A DNA stretch of 58,129 nt from Alicyclobacillus contaminans DSM 17975 (GTDB lineage: Bacteria; Bacillota; Bacilli; Alicyclobacillales; Alicyclobacillaceae): assembly GCF_000429525.1 (NCBI RefSeq), contig NZ_KE386913.1, positions 6,186 through 64,314 of the forward strand, written 5' to 3'. The notes beneath the pieces are model-generated. The model was not told where the DNA came from. It ran no database searches and saw only the letters and a list, made by a program, of their open reading frames with translations. A program made the position numbers and the translations under genes. Positions within the stretch are counted from its first letter, which is position 1. Each line of letters starts with the position of its first letter. Of the stretch, positions 42,233-52,003 are shown in pieces.

Positions 42233-43234
42233 ATGATTCGTATACAAGATCCGAGTGTGCTCACGTATCTTCAGATTGTCGGCGTCACCGATCAGGACGT
42301 GCAAATTCTGCACCAACATCGACCGTTTTTTGAACGAATCGTATCTCAGGTTGTGGAACGGTTCTATGAACAAGTGCACGCTGTGGAGCGACTTAAGGAA
42401 AAGTTCATGCGCCACGGCGATCTGGAGCGCAACAAGCGTATGCAGTCACAGTACTTCCTGTCCCTGTCGGCCGGCGTCATTGATGCCGCGTATGTCGAGC
42501 TTCGATACAACATTGGACGAGTGCATGCGCGCATCGGCTTGCAACCGGAGGACTACGTGGGATTCTATCGTTTCTACACGGCGGAAACGATTCAGCGGAT
42601 TCCAAGCATACCGGGCATCGGCGTGGAGGAAGCGCTGACATTGGCCGCTGCCGTGGTCCGACTCGCGCTGTTTGACATGGTGTTAACGTTGGCCCAGTAC
42701 GAGGCGGATGACGAGGCTCGGCGCAACGCCGTGCTGCGAGCGGATTGGTTGGAGTTGTCGGATGCCCTATCGCACACAGCGATGGATTTGGCGGGTACCT
42801 CTACAGAATTCGCCAAGCACGCCGGTGTGCTGGCGGAATCCAACGTGGAAACGGTGGCGCTGGCCCAGAAACTGTTGGCGCACATGGACATGATTTCGGA
42901 CATCAACGCGGCCGTTCAACAAATTTCCAAAGAGACGAACATGCTGGGGCTGAACGCCGCCATCGAAGCGGTCCGGGCCGGCGACAAAGGACGTGGATTT
43001 CGCGTTGTGGCAGCGGAAATTCGCCGATTGGCGGACGAAGCAAAGCGGTCGGCGCTCGAGATTTCGGAAAAGCTGAACAACTTGAAGGCGCTGATTGGCC
43101 AAATCATGACGCACTCCGAGGCAGTGTCCGGCATTGGTCAAGAGCAGGCCGCGGGCGCGCAGGAATTGGCTGCGGCGGTGGAGCACATCGAACAGTTGGC
43201 CAACGCGTTGAAACAGCGAACCGCTGCCCTGTAA
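42233..43234 (+). CDS. hemAT: HemAT-like globin-coupled sensor with a short MCP domain
   Basis: A haem-based oxygen sensor. Residues 1-165 form a protoglobin-like sensor domain with proximal His98 in [11 protein letters not shown]. Residues about 225-270 are the methyl-accepting chemotaxis signalling tip ([34 protein letters not shown]). At 333 aa it is about 100 residues shorter than Bacillus HemAT: the coiled-coil signalling arms are cut down and few methylation sites are likely. No membrane helix is present, so it is cytoplasmic. ATG behind TTAGGAGG. No chemotaxis gene is adjacent. It could signal to an array or act in a non-chemotactic pathway. Confidence 0.85.
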   Translation: MIRIQDPSVLTYLQIVGVTDQDVQILHQHRPFFERIVSQVVERFYEQVHAVERLKEKFMRHGDLERNKRMQSQYFLSLSAGVIDAAYVELRYNIGRVHARIGLQPEDYVGFYRFYTAETIQRIPSIPGIGVEEALTLAAAVVRLALFDMVLTLAQYEADDEARRNAVLRADWLELSDALSHTAMDLAGTSTEFAKHAGVLAESNVETVALAQKLLAHMDMISDINAAVQQISKETNMLGLNAAIEAVRAGDKGRGFRVVAAEIRRLADEAKRSALEISEKLNNLKALIGQIMTHSEAVSGIGQEQAAGAQELAAAVEHIEQLANALKQRTAAL

Positions 43235-43286
43235 GTCGAAGTGCTCATCGTGTTCGGTTTGTCTCTGTGCCGCGAATCCCCGCAGC

Positions 43287-44471
43287 CTAAGGTCCGGAGA
43301 AGTGCGATTGCAGCACCAGCGATGCGGCACCAATCGCGCAGGACAACGGACCGAATGCGGATCCCTGGACGCGCGGGGGAGAATACGGGTGAATGAATGA
43401 ACGTTCGCGCAAGACTGCCGAAATGCTCTCTGTCAACAGGTGGTTGACCGATTGAAATCGAGTGCTGATGAGAATGAGCGCCGGGTTCAGTCCGTTCGCC
43501 AAAGACGCGAGGCCAATGCCCAGGTGCTGACCGGCCAATCGAATCGCATCCACAGCGTATGGGTCCCCGGCGTCCATACGGCGAACGATGTCCACAAAGG
43601 CATGGGACTCTCCCGATAACTCGAGGTAACGATTGACCACCGCCTTTTCCGAGGCGTACAGTTCCAGGCAGCCGCGGTTTCCGCAGGAGCACGTGGGCCC
43701 GTTCAGATCTATCGTCATATGGCCGAATTCACCCGCCACCCCGGACTCTCCGCGGATCAGTTGGTTGTTGAGGATGATTCCCGTGCCGATACCTCTCGCC
43801 AAGCTGAGGTAGACCATATTCGCCACACCCTTGCCCGCGCCGTACAACTGTTCGCCAATCGCACCGGCGTTGGCTTCGTTGTCAATCACGATGGGCAGCC
43901 CCAGTGCCTCATCCAGCATGGCGCGAAGGGGGACATCGCGCCAGCGCAGGTTCGGCGCGTTCAACACCACGCCCCGTTTGGCGTCGACAAGACCCGGGAT
44001 GCCAATGCCTACGCCTATCACACCGAGCCGCGTCGATCCCGACTGCGCCACGGCCCGTTTGAGGTCCCGCAGCATCGGTTCCATCGCCTCGTCCACGCGA
44101 CTGGCGTCGTGCAGGGTACCTTCGTAATGCTGCACCACGGACGCCGACAAATCGAGGACCAACACGCGGTAGTAGTCGACGCCGAGGTCAACGCCAATCA
44201 CCCGTCCAGCGTCGGGATTGAAGCGGATGGACACCGGTTTGCGGCCCACTCCCTTGGACGGAGCCTGACCCACCTCGAGCACGTACGCCTCCTTGATCAA
44301 CTGGTCCACAATGCTGGATACGGTCGCTTTGGTCAGTCCCGTCCTGCGCGCGATTTCCACGCGGGTCAACGGACTGTGAAACCTCAGCAGGTTGAGGACG
44401 ATGGAGCGATTTAAATTTTTGATATAGGCCTGATCTCCTGTAATTGTCACTTCCAATGACCGCCTTCTCAT
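43287..44471 (-). CDS. xylR: ROK-family xylose repressor
   Basis: A 394-residue ROK repressor. The N-terminal winged helix is at residues about 20-85 (LTRVEIARRTGLTKATVSS). The sugar-kinase-like domain has GVGIGIPGLVD, RGIGTGIILN, GEFGHMTIDL and the zinc motif CSCGNRGCLE. It is divergent from xylA across an operator-like sequence (44566-44590), which supports the xylose assignment over a NagC-type one. ATG 44471 lacks a strong ribosome-binding site. GTG 44450, preceded by GAAGGCGG, would give MTITGDQAYIKNLN..., a common XylR start. Confidence 0.85.
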   Translation of the reverse strand: MRRRSLEVTITGDQAYIKNLNRSIVLNLLRFHSPLTRVEIARRTGLTKATVSSIVDQLIKEAYVLEVGQAPSKGVGRKPVSIRFNPDAGRVIGVDLGVDYYRVLVLDLSASVVQHYEGTLHDASRVDEAMEPMLRDLKRAVAQSGSTRLGVIGVGIGIPGLVDAKRGVVLNAPNLRWRDVPLRAMLDEALGLPIVIDNEANAGAIGEQLYGAGKGVANMVYLSLARGIGTGIILNNQLIRGESGVAGEFGHMTIDLNGPTCSCGNRGCLELYASEKAVVNRYLELSGESHAFVDIVRRMDAGDPYAVDAIRLAGQHLGIGLASLANGLNPALILISTRFQSVNHLLTESISAVLRERSFIHPYSPPRVQGSAFGPLSCAIGAASLVLQSHFSGP

Positions 44472-44565
44472 CCGTGTCGGACATGCGTATGTTTCTCATT
44501 GTGAGGGATGAACGCGACTCTCTGCAACGATCACATTGCGGGCATTCAAATGTTCTGATACTATA

Positions 44566-44590
44566 TAAATAAGTTTAGTAAACGAACTAA
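44566..44590. promoter_or_regulatory. Candidate XylR operator
   Basis: The right half AACGAACTAA (44581-44590) matches the half-site AACAAACTAA of Bacillus xyl operators at 9 of 10 positions. The left half (44566-44576) is weaker. An inner dyad TTAGT/ACTAA has a 6-base spacer. It overlaps a TATATAAAT -10 region (44562-44570) reading toward xylA and lies between xylR and xylA, so repression of both is likely. Confidence 0.6.
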
Positions 44591-44699
44591 TAGGTTGTAT
44601 TTTACTTGATCCGTCGCTGTTTCGCAAAGGGTAAGTTCTCTGGTTTGAAAACGCTATCAGACGAAGGCGGCGGATTCACCACACGGGAGGGATGGCTGC

Positions 44700-46013
44700 A
44701 TGGTGTACTTTCCAGAAGTATCCAAGGTGGAATACGAGGGACCAAAGTCCCGCAATCCACTGGCGTTCAAGTACTACAATCCACAGGAGCGGGTGCTCGG
44801 CAAGACGATGGCGGAGCATCTGCGCTTTGCGGTGAGCTACTGGCACACGTTCACGCTGCAGGGGAACGATCCGTTTGGGCTGCCCACCATGATTCGCCCT
44901 TGGGACGGGTATCAAGGCATGGATCTGGCCAAACGGCGTGTGGAGGCGGCGTTTGAGTTCTTCGATAAACTGAACGTCACGTATTTTTGCTTCCACGACC
45001 GCGACATCGCGCCGGAGGGCGCCACCCTTCGTGAGACGAATCGATACCTCGACGAAATTGTCGATATGCTGGAAGAATACATGAAATCCACGGGAAAGAA
45101 GCTCCTTTGGAACACGGCGAATCTGTTCTCCCATCCGCGGTTTGTGCACGGGGCCGCGACTTCGCCGAACGCCGATGTATTCGCGTACGCAGCCGCTCAG
45201 GTCAAGAAAGGACTGGAGGTCGCCAAGCGGCTCGGCGCGGAGAACTACGTGTTTTGGGGTGGCCGCGAAGGGTACGAGACGCTGTTGAATACGAATCTTC
45301 AACTGGAGCTGGATAATCTCGCTCGCCTCCTGCGGATGGCTGCGGACTACGCGGACGAGATTGGATTCACGGGACAGCTGTTGATTGAGCCCAAGCCCAA
45401 AGAACCCACCAAGCACCAGTACGATTTCGACGCGGCGACGACGATTGCGTTCCTGAAGACGCACGGCTTGGCTGACCGGTTCAAGCTGAACCTGGAAGCC
45501 AACCATGCGACGTTGGCCGGACACACGTTCGAGCACGAGTTGTACGTGAGCCGGATTCACGGCATGTTGGGGTCCGTGGACGCCAATCAGGGGGATCCGC
45601 TGCTCGGCTGGGACACGGATGAGTTCCCGACGGATCTGTACAGCACCACGTTGGCGATGTATCAAATTCTGCAGAACGGTGGGTTGCACAAGGGAGGCTT
45701 GAACTTCGACGCCAAAGTTCGGCGCGCTTCGATGACGCCCGTTGATCTGTTCCACGGCCACATTGCGGGGATGGACGCGTTTGCCCGCGGCCTGCAGGTG
45801 GCAGCCAAATTGCTGGAGGACAAGGTATTTGAACAGGTGGTGGAAGAGCGCTATCAGAGCTACTCGGACGGCATCGGCGCAACCATTGTGAACGGCACCG
45901 CCACGCTGTCATCGCTGGAGGCGTACATTCTTGACAAGGAACTGTCGGTCCACAGCTCCGGCCGTCAGGAACAACTGCTGGCCATTTTGAACCAATATCT
46001 GTTGGAGACCTGA
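44700..46013 (+). CDS. xylA: Xylose isomerase
   Basis: Converts D-xylose to D-xylulose with two divalent metal ions. The 437-residue protein has the catalytic His in [31 protein letters not shown] with metal ligand Glu and the active-site Lys, [19 protein letters not shown], and [21 protein letters not shown]. This is the longer class II type, which carries an N-terminal extension ([19 protein letters not shown]). ATG 44700 follows GGGAGGGA. The gene is divergent from xylR. Confidence 0.96.
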   Translation: MVYFPEVSKVEYEGPKSRNPLAFKYYNPQERVLGKTMAEHLRFAVSYWHTFTLQGNDPFGLPTMIRPWDGYQGMDLAKRRVEAAFEFFDKLNVTYFCFHDRDIAPEGATLRETNRYLDEIVDMLEEYMKSTGKKLLWNTANLFSHPRFVHGAATSPNADVFAYAAAQVKKGLEVAKRLGAENYVFWGGREGYETLLNTNLQLELDNLARLLRMAADYADEIGFTGQLLIEPKPKEPTKHQYDFDAATTIAFLKTHGLADRFKLNLEANHATLAGHTFEHELYVSRIHGMLGSVDANQGDPLLGWDTDEFPTDLYSTTLAMYQILQNGGLHKGGLNFDAKVRRASMTPVDLFHGHIAGMDAFARGLQVAAKLLEDKVFEQVVEERYQSYSDGIGATIVNGTATLSSLEAYILDKELSVHSSGRQEQLLAILNQYLLET

Positions 46014-46102
46014 TCTTCTGATCCTGCATGGGTCGCCGGATTGCCGAGATACTCGCCCATCCTTTGACGGGATCGCGGCATTCCGGCTGATCCTGCAGCG
46101 GT

Positions 46103-47101
46103 TTACAACGGCAGCGTCTCCACGAACAAGCGACTGTTTTCGCTCCACTGTTGTCCGGGCTCAAGCATCTGCAGACCGGTCTCCACGTCGGGAAGGTTCA
46201 GGTTCGGCGCGTTCACGGCGATGGTTTGCGGTTCCGGGCACAGCACGGTTCCATCGGCCCCGTGATTCCAAATCATCCAGTGACGGTATTTTAGGCCGAC
46301 GTCGTAGATGAGTCGGAGCCCCACCTGCGAATCCGTCATGGTGACCCGGTTGTGTCCGCCCTGGGGGTTCGCGGTGTAATGATTGTCCAGAGGAGCAAAG
46401 AATGGGCTGATACCACCGTGGCGAATGGCTTCCTCCTGCGCGTTGAGCGGCAGGCGCCGTCCAGTCGGCAGCATGCGGCCATCCATTTCCCACCGTTCGC
46501 CGATGGTCGCGGTAAACGTGACGTGGTCGGCACTGCTGTGTTCGGCGAAGGGGATGTTGAATGCCGTATGAAATCCGAGCATCAGAGGCATCGGACGGGT
46601 GTCCAGGTTGTGAACCGTCACCTGTTGACGCAGTCCGTCGTCCGACAGCCGATATTCGAGCGTCATCCGGAATCGGTGTGGAAACCACCGGAATACGTCG
46701 TGGTGTTCATCGACGTGAATGGAAAGGGTGACAAATGCGTCATGGACCGTGAGGCCTGCCGCGTCCACGTTCCACGCGGCGCTGTGCAAAAAGCCGTGCA
46801 GGTGGTTGTGGGTGGACGTTTCGTTGACGGGAAAGGTGTACGATACGCCGGATATGGTGCACTTTCCATCGCGAATGCGATTCGGCGGAAAGAGCACAGG
46901 GATGCCATGCGTTGTGGGATTCGCCCGGAATGCGTCCATCGCCTCCGGGTGCGGCTCGCGCAGGATGGACAGTCCGCGCGCGGGATCTTTGAGGGAAATG
47001 AGGTTTGCGCCAATCTGCGGAAGCACAACCGCTTCGTAGGGGCCAAACCCGAATCGAACGGCTCGCTCGCCCTGGTAGTGGGTTTCCTGAATGCTGGCCA
47101 T
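46103..47101 (-). CDS. Aldose 1-epimerase-like protein
   Basis: A 332-residue galactose mutarotase-fold protein that would interconvert alpha and beta anomers of a sugar. Marks are FGPYEAVVLPQIGANLISL, GIPVLFPPNRI, NHLHGFLHSAAWNV with the catalytic His region, and LGFHTAFNIPF. It differs from standard GalM in the C-terminal half, closer to the YeaD/LacX side of the family. The frame extends to 47170, but GGAGAGGAG before ATG 47101 fixes the start. It sits between xylA and xylB on the opposite strand, so xylose or xylan-derived sugar is the likely substrate. Confidence 0.8.
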   Translation of the reverse strand: MASIQETHYQGERAVRFGFGPYEAVVLPQIGANLISLKDPARGLSILREPHPEAMDAFRANPTTHGIPVLFPPNRIRDGKCTISGVSYTFPVNETSTHNHLHGFLHSAAWNVDAAGLTVHDAFVTLSIHVDEHHDVFRWFPHRFRMTLEYRLSDDGLRQQVTVHNLDTRPMPLMLGFHTAFNIPFAEHSSADHVTFTATIGERWEMDGRMLPTGRRLPLNAQEEAIRHGGISPFFAPLDNHYTANPQGGHNRVTMTDSQVGLRLIYDVGLKYRHWMIWNHGADGTVLCPEPQTIAVNAPNLNLPDVETGLQMLEPGQQWSENSRLFVETLPL

Positions 47102-47321
47102 GGTCGTTCTCCTCTCCATTGCGTGTGCAGTCGTTCCGACTCCCCGATGATACCAAATTCCGGCGGTCACACGGTATCCACCGGATGGATGTGGGATGGG
47201 GAACTTGTATTCCTACGAAAAGCTATGTGATGAAGCTGTAGCACAGGTTCATCGATGCATTGCGGGACCCGGATGCGGGGGCGGTGAATGCGTTGACAGC
47301 CTGCTGAACGGAGGGATGGCA

Positions 47322-48818
47322 GTGAAGTACGTCATCGGTATTGACCTCGGCACCAGCGCCGTGAAGGTCATCCTCGTCAACCAACAGGGCGAGGTGTGTC
47401 AGGAAGTGTCCAAGGCTTACCCGCTTTTGCAACCGCAGTCAGGGTACAGCGAACAAGATCCGGAGTCGTGGGTGGAGCAAACCGCCGCCGCACTCGGCGA
47501 ATTGATGGCGACATCCGGAGTTCGGCCGGAGGACGTGGAAGGGCTCAGCTACTCGGGCCAGATGCATGGCCTGGTGCTGCTGAACGAACAACGGCAGGTG
47601 CTGCGCAACGCCATCCTCTGGAACGACACGAGAACCACTCCGCAGTGCCGTCAGATCACGGATGCGCTGGGCGATGATTTGTTGCGCATCACCAAGAATG
47701 CAGCGTTGGAAGGGTTTACGCTGCCCAAGATTTTGTGGGTGATGCAGCACGAACCGGACGTTTTCCGGCAAGCGCGATGTTTCTTGCTGCCGAAGGACTA
47801 TCTGCGCTTCCGGATGACGGGTGTGGTCTGCATGGAGTTTTCGGATGCGGCGGGCACGCTGATGCTGGACGTGGCCGATGCCCACTGGAGCAAGGAAATC
47901 TGCGACCGGTTCGAAATTCCGGACCATCTGTGTCCGCCGTTGGTCGAATCCTGCGCCGAGGTGGGAACGCTGTTGCCCGAATTCGCGGAGCGCGTGGGAT
48001 TGCGCCCGGAAACCAAGGTGTTTGCCGGAGGTGCAGATAATGCGTGCGGCGCGGTGGGCGCGGGCATTCTGTCTCCGGGCGCCACGCTCTGCAGCATTGG
48101 GACATCCGGTGTGGTGTTGTCCTACGAGGACGACGCAACGAAGGATTATCGCGGGAAAGTTCACTTTTTCAACCATGCTCAGTCGAACGCCTACTATTCA
48201 ATGGGCGTCACCCTGGCGGCCGGATTCAGTCTCAGTTGGTTCCGGGACACGTTTGCGAGGAACGAAAGCTTTGAAGCGTTGGTGGCGGAGGTGGGCAGCA
48301 CGCCCATCGGATCCAACGGGCTGTTGTTCACGCCGTATCTCGTTGGCGAACGCACGCCTCATGCCGACAGCGTGATTCGAGGGAGTTTCATCGGTGTGGA
48401 CGGATCACATAGACGATCCGACTTCGTGCGCGCCGTGATGGAGGGCATCACCTTCTCTCTACATGAATCCATCGAGATCTTCCGCAGGGAAGGGAAACGC
48501 GTTGACACCATTGTGTCCATCGGCGGCGGCGCGAAGAACGACGACTGGCTGCAGATGCAGGCGGACATTTTCAACGCGACCGTTCTGAAGTTGGCCAACG
48601 AACAGGGGCCGGGCATGGGGGCGGCGGTGATTGCGGCGTGTGGCTGCGGTTGGTTTAACAGCTTGGCGGACTGTGCCAATGCATTCATCCGCGTGGCCAA
48701 GGCGTTTCATCCCGTCGCGGAGCACGTGGAGCGATACCGCGAACTGTACCGGGCATACACCGAAGTGTATCCCGCCACGCGGTCCATCAGCGAACGGCTG
48801 CAGCCATTCCGGAGATGA
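47322..48818 (+). CDS. xylB: Xylulokinase
   Basis: Phosphorylates D-xylulose to xylulose 5-phosphate. The 498-residue FGGY kinase opens with MKYVIGIDLGTSAVK and has YSGQMHGLVLL, LWNDTRT, PKILWV, CSIGTSGVVLS, GERTPHAD and IVSIGGGAKNDDWLQMQADI. The frame reaches back to 47196. ATG 47316 is too close to GGAGGG, whereas GTG 47322 is six bases from it and gives the conserved MKYVIG start. It is separated from xylA by the epimerase gene on the other strand, so it needs its own promoter, which I could not identify. Confidence 0.93.
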   Translation: MKYVIGIDLGTSAVKVILVNQQGEVCQEVSKAYPLLQPQSGYSEQDPESWVEQTAAALGELMATSGVRPEDVEGLSYSGQMHGLVLLNEQRQVLRNAILWNDTRTTPQCRQITDALGDDLLRITKNAALEGFTLPKILWVMQHEPDVFRQARCFLLPKDYLRFRMTGVVCMEFSDAAGTLMLDVADAHWSKEICDRFEIPDHLCPPLVESCAEVGTLLPEFAERVGLRPETKVFAGGADNACGAVGAGILSPGATLCSIGTSGVVLSYEDDATKDYRGKVHFFNHAQSNAYYSMGVTLAAGFSLSWFRDTFARNESFEALVAEVGSTPIGSNGLLFTPYLVGERTPHADSVIRGSFIGVDGSHRRSDFVRAVMEGITFSLHESIEIFRREGKRVDTIVSIGGGAKNDDWLQMQADIFNATVLKLANEQGPGMGAAVIAACGCGWFNSLADCANAFIRVAKAFHPVAEHVERYRELYRAYTEVYPATRSISERLQPFRR

Positions 48819-48977
48819 AGGGGCTGTCCCAAAGTGCCGGCGCGCTGAGGAGCAGATTACGGCCGAGATGTCGGAATCTCGTATATATCTCAAGACATGT
48901 CAAAACTGATGGGAAATAGGGTTGCTTGCGTGTCGGTTGTTTTCAGATGTACCGATGAGGCGTGAAGGGCCGCGCGG

Positions 48978-49568
48978 CTAATCGTTGCGCCGGCCCTCCG
49001 AATAGGTCTGCTGATGTTCCATCTCTTGAAACATTTTTTCCAGGCGGGACAGCTCGTTCGTCGCCTGTTGAAGCTCTTTGTTGTTGGCGTGCTCACTGTG
49101 CAGCGGAAAGAGCAGAAAGCGAATGGCGGCAAGCGATGATCGAATTTCATTGACCGCGTTCCACGACATCACCTGGTCCGGATACGCCTCGGTGATGGCC
49201 CGTTGTTGGGTTTGCTTGAGGCGCTGGTGGCGATATCCGAGCCATGCGATGTTCACGTAACCGACCAATTCCACCATGATGGTTCCGGATGCTGCATGGG
49301 TGTGGTGCAGCCACAATACGTCGACGGCTGCGGCGATGGGCACCGCACTGATGGACACGGTCAGTCCAGCGAAGTAGCCGAGCGCACCGATGACCACCAT
49401 GCCGAGCAGATATTCGCCCATCCCCACGAAGCACGTCCATATCAGGATGATCAGGTTGACCAATAGGAGCAGCAAATTGGTGTGGTTCTTCGTCCACTGG
49501 ATCAGATGTCTGTCCCACTTTGCCAACCGCCGTTCATGGTCTGCGCGATTCCCCGCTTGTCTCGTCAT
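48978..49568 (-). CDS. Membrane protein with a HisKA-like helix lacking the histidine
   Basis: A 196-residue protein. Two or three hydrophobic helices (NLLLLLVNLIILIWTCF, GMVVIGALGYFAGLTVSI, VPIAAAVDVLWL) are followed by a cytoplasmic helical tail. The tail contains VNEIRSSLAAIRFLLFPL...KELQQATNELSRLEKMFQEME, which matches the dimerisation helix of sensor kinases (usually HELRNPLAAI). The phosphorylatable His is replaced by Asn, and no ATPase domain follows. It may be a decayed kinase or a sensory partner of one. ATG 49568 is preferred over the frame start at 49613. No terminator or operon partner is evident. Confidence 0.5.
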   Translation of the reverse strand: MTRQAGNRADHERRLAKWDRHLIQWTKNHTNLLLLLVNLIILIWTCFVGMGEYLLGMVVIGALGYFAGLTVSISAVPIAAAVDVLWLHHTHAASGTIMVELVGYVNIAWLGYRHQRLKQTQQRAITEAYPDQVMSWNAVNEIRSSLAAIRFLLFPLHSEHANNKELQQATNELSRLEKMFQEMEHQQTYSEGRRND

Positions 49569-49868
49569 GTTCTCATCACCAGGCGTCAGGATTCCAGGAT
49601 GACCGACTTGCAACTCAGTGTTCCAATTAGGCTGAGTGTACTAAATACAGGGGCTCGCTGCATGAGAAAAAAAGACTATTTTCAGCAGGAACATCGCGGC
49701 AGGACGGCGGCGTGGTCCATTCGGGGGATGGCGGCCATGGTCCGACCCAACCTGTGAAAATCGTTCAATCGGCTCTCCGAAGAGCGCGTGAATGCATCGA
49801 TAATGATGCTGTGTCCATTGAATCCGACTGGCGGGATTGGCGCTGGGACGGGGAAGGGGATGCTCCGA

Positions 49869-50291
49869 ATGAACATTTTGTTGGCTGCGGACAAAATCCA
49901 TGCCGGATCGAAATCGGTGAAGCTGGCCAAGAAGTGTTTGGAGATGGACTGCACCTGCCAATTGACCGTGTTGTATGTGTCCAATGACACACCACCGGTG
50001 TATTACCGTACGGATATCGGGCGTCAGGTCACGCTGCCGCGCCACGAACTGATTGTGAAGCAGCAGTTGGCGGACGCTGTGTCGAGAGAATTTCGGCCTT
50101 GGCCTGGACGCGTCCGGTTCCGGCACGAGACCGGGCACCCTGCCCGAACGATTTGCCGTATCGCCAATGAACTTGACGCGGATCTCCTGATTCTCGGCGG
50201 ACCGAACAGACGAAGCAGCGGGCTGCTCGGAGGTTCGGTGGTCGAAGCGGTGCTCAATTCGGTACAGCGGCCTGTGCTGATTGCCAAATAG
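49869..50291 (+). CDS. Universal stress protein UspA family
   Basis: A 140-residue Usp-fold protein: MNILLAADKIHAGSKSVKLA, LTVLYVSND, and at the C-terminus ADLLILGGPNRRSSGLLGGSVVEAVLNSVQRPVLIAK. The G-x2-x-R-x-S...G-G-S-V loop is close to the ATP-binding consensus, unlike the Usp at 41511-41942. The frame opens at 49788; ATG 49869 is supported by AAGGGG nine bases upstream and by alignment of the first strand. It precedes the CoA-transferase gene by about 20 bases, suggesting co-transcription. Confidence 0.8.
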   Translation: MNILLAADKIHAGSKSVKLAKKCLEMDCTCQLTVLYVSNDTPPVYYRTDIGRQVTLPRHELIVKQQLADAVSREFRPWPGRVRFRHETGHPARTICRIANELDADLLILGGPNRRSSGLLGGSVVEAVLNSVQRPVLIAK

Positions 50292-50312
50292 CGAGGAGTG
50301 GGGGAGTCGTTC

Positions 50313-51821
50313 ATGACGATGGAGGAACATCTGCGCATGCCCGCGCTTCGCTCGCGTGTGATGACCGCCGAGGAGGCGGCGGCCTGTATTGAAGATGGGA
50401 TGACTGTCGGCATCAGCGGCTTCACCCGCGCCGGCGACGCCAAGGTGGTGCCGATGGCGTTGGCCGACCGAGCGAAAGCCCTGGGACGACCTTTTCATAT
50501 CAACCTGTGGACGGGCGCGTCTGTGGCGGAGGAAGTGGACCGGACGCTGACGGAGGCGGGGGTGGTGGCGCGCCGACTGCCGTTTCAGTCCGAATCCACG
50601 ATGCGCGACGCCATCAACCGCGGCGACGTGATGTATGTGGATCAACATCTGAGTCTGACGGTGGAAATGATTCGCGAGGGTACGTTAGGGCATCTGGACG
50701 TCGCCGTGATTGAAGTGGTGGCCATCACGGAGGACGGGTACCTGGTGCCCTCCACATCCGTTGGAAACGCGCCGACATTTGCCGCCCACGCGGATAAGAT
50801 CATTCTTGAGTGGAACAAAAGGCAATCCCCGTTGTTGGAGGGGATTCACGATATCTACATGCCGCACGCGCGTCCCAACCGCGCTCCCATTCCCATTCTG
50901 TCGGTGGACTCGCGGATTGGGACCCCGTACATCCCGGTGGATCCGAAAAAAATCGTGGCGATTGTCCCCACCGACCGGGAGGACCACTTTGTGGAACTGG
51001 CGCCTCCCGATGCGGATACGGAGCGCATTGCGGGACATCTGATGGACTTTTTGAGCCACGAGTTGAAGAGAGGTCGCTTGCCGTCGCCGCTGCCTCCGCT
51101 GCAGTCCGGTGTTGGATCCGTTGCCAACGCAGTGCTCGCCGGCATGAAGGATACGCGTTTCGACGGATTGGTGATGTATTCGGAAGTTTTGCAGGATGCG
51201 GTGTTTGAATTGATGGACGCGGGCAAGCTTCGCTACGCTTCCGGATGCGCCATCACCGTGGCACCGCACAACGCCAAGCGGATTATGAACAATCTGCAGG
51301 CGTACCAGTCTCGGATGGTCCTGCGCCCACAGGAGATTTCCAACCACCCGGAGGTGATTCGGAGACTCGGCGTCATTGCCATGAACACGGCGCTGGAAGT
51401 CGACATCTACGGCAACGTGAACTCGACACATGTGCTTGGCACGCACATCATGAATGGAATCGGGGGTTCGGGCGATTTTGCGCGAAATGCGCTGTTGTCC
51501 ATCTTTATGACAAAGTCGACGGCGAAAGGTGGACGGATTTCTTCAATTGTTCCCATGGTGTCGCACGTCGATCACACGGAACATGACGTGGACGTGGTGG
51601 TGACGGAACAGGGTATCGCGGATCTGCGCGGGCTTGCTCCGAGAGAGCGCGTTTCGCGAATCATTGAGCACTGCGCGCATCCGATGTACCGGGAAATGCT
51701 GTGGGATTATGTGAAAATCGCGGCCAAATACGGCGGACACACGCCGCATGCACTGGAACAGGCATTCGCCTGGCACCTGCGCTACCGCGACGTCGGCGAC
51801 ATGCGCCAGGATGTCACGTGA
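50313..51821 (+). CDS. Acetyl-CoA hydrolase/succinyl-CoA:acetate CoA-transferase
   Basis: A 502-residue class I CoA-transferase of the Cat1/AarC/YgfH family, which moves CoA between acyl groups, typically succinyl-CoA and acetate. It has AEEAAACIEDGMTVGISGFT near the N-terminus, SGVGSVANAVLAGM, the catalytic Glu in LVMYSEVLQDAV, and GIGGSGDFARNALLSIF. ATG 50313 follows GGGGGAG by seven bases; GTG 50298 is also in frame. The exact CoA donor and acceptor are not determined by sequence. Ends before a strong bidirectional hairpin. Confidence 0.88.
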   Translation: MTMEEHLRMPALRSRVMTAEEAAACIEDGMTVGISGFTRAGDAKVVPMALADRAKALGRPFHINLWTGASVAEEVDRTLTEAGVVARRLPFQSESTMRDAINRGDVMYVDQHLSLTVEMIREGTLGHLDVAVIEVVAITEDGYLVPSTSVGNAPTFAAHADKIILEWNKRQSPLLEGIHDIYMPHARPNRAPIPILSVDSRIGTPYIPVDPKKIVAIVPTDREDHFVELAPPDADTERIAGHLMDFLSHELKRGRLPSPLPPLQSGVGSVANAVLAGMKDTRFDGLVMYSEVLQDAVFELMDAGKLRYASGCAITVAPHNAKRIMNNLQAYQSRMVLRPQEISNHPEVIRRLGVIAMNTALEVDIYGNVNSTHVLGTHIMNGIGGSGDFARNALLSIFMTKSTAKGGRISSIVPMVSHVDHTEHDVDVVVTEQGIADLRGLAPRERVSRIIEHCAHPMYREMLWDYVKIAAKYGGHTPHALEQAFAWHLRYRDVGDMRQDVT

Positions 51822-51952
51822 CTGGTGTGGGAGTCAGTGGGAATGGGCTCATTCACATCCCCCTCTCGATTGCGTCTCCCTTTGTTTCATCATTCGTTAT
51901 TGTGTGGACGGATCCCTTGTCGCGGGGGCGGTTGTGGGCGGGGATAAGCAGA

Positions 51953-51999
51953 CGGGCTGTGGTGGAACGCCGGTGGCTCGCGTGTTCCGCCACAGCCCG
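51953..51999. terminator. Bidirectional hairpin between CoA-transferase and GerP-like genes
   Basis: CGGGCTGTGGTGGAAC (51953-51968) pairs with GTTCCGCCACAGCCCG (51984-51999) with one G-T pair. It lies between two convergent genes. T tracts are short on both sides. Confidence 0.6.
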
Positions 52000-52003
52000 C
52001 ATG

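Noticed and set aside
48822-48838. GGGGCTGTCCCAAAGTG after xylB, resembling the end of some insertion sequences
   Set aside because: No matching opposite end, target duplication or transposase is present nearby.
49662-49757. 31-codon frame MRKKDYFQQEHRGRTAAW... before the second Usp gene
   Set aside because: It has only a weak ribosome-binding site and no recognisable motif.
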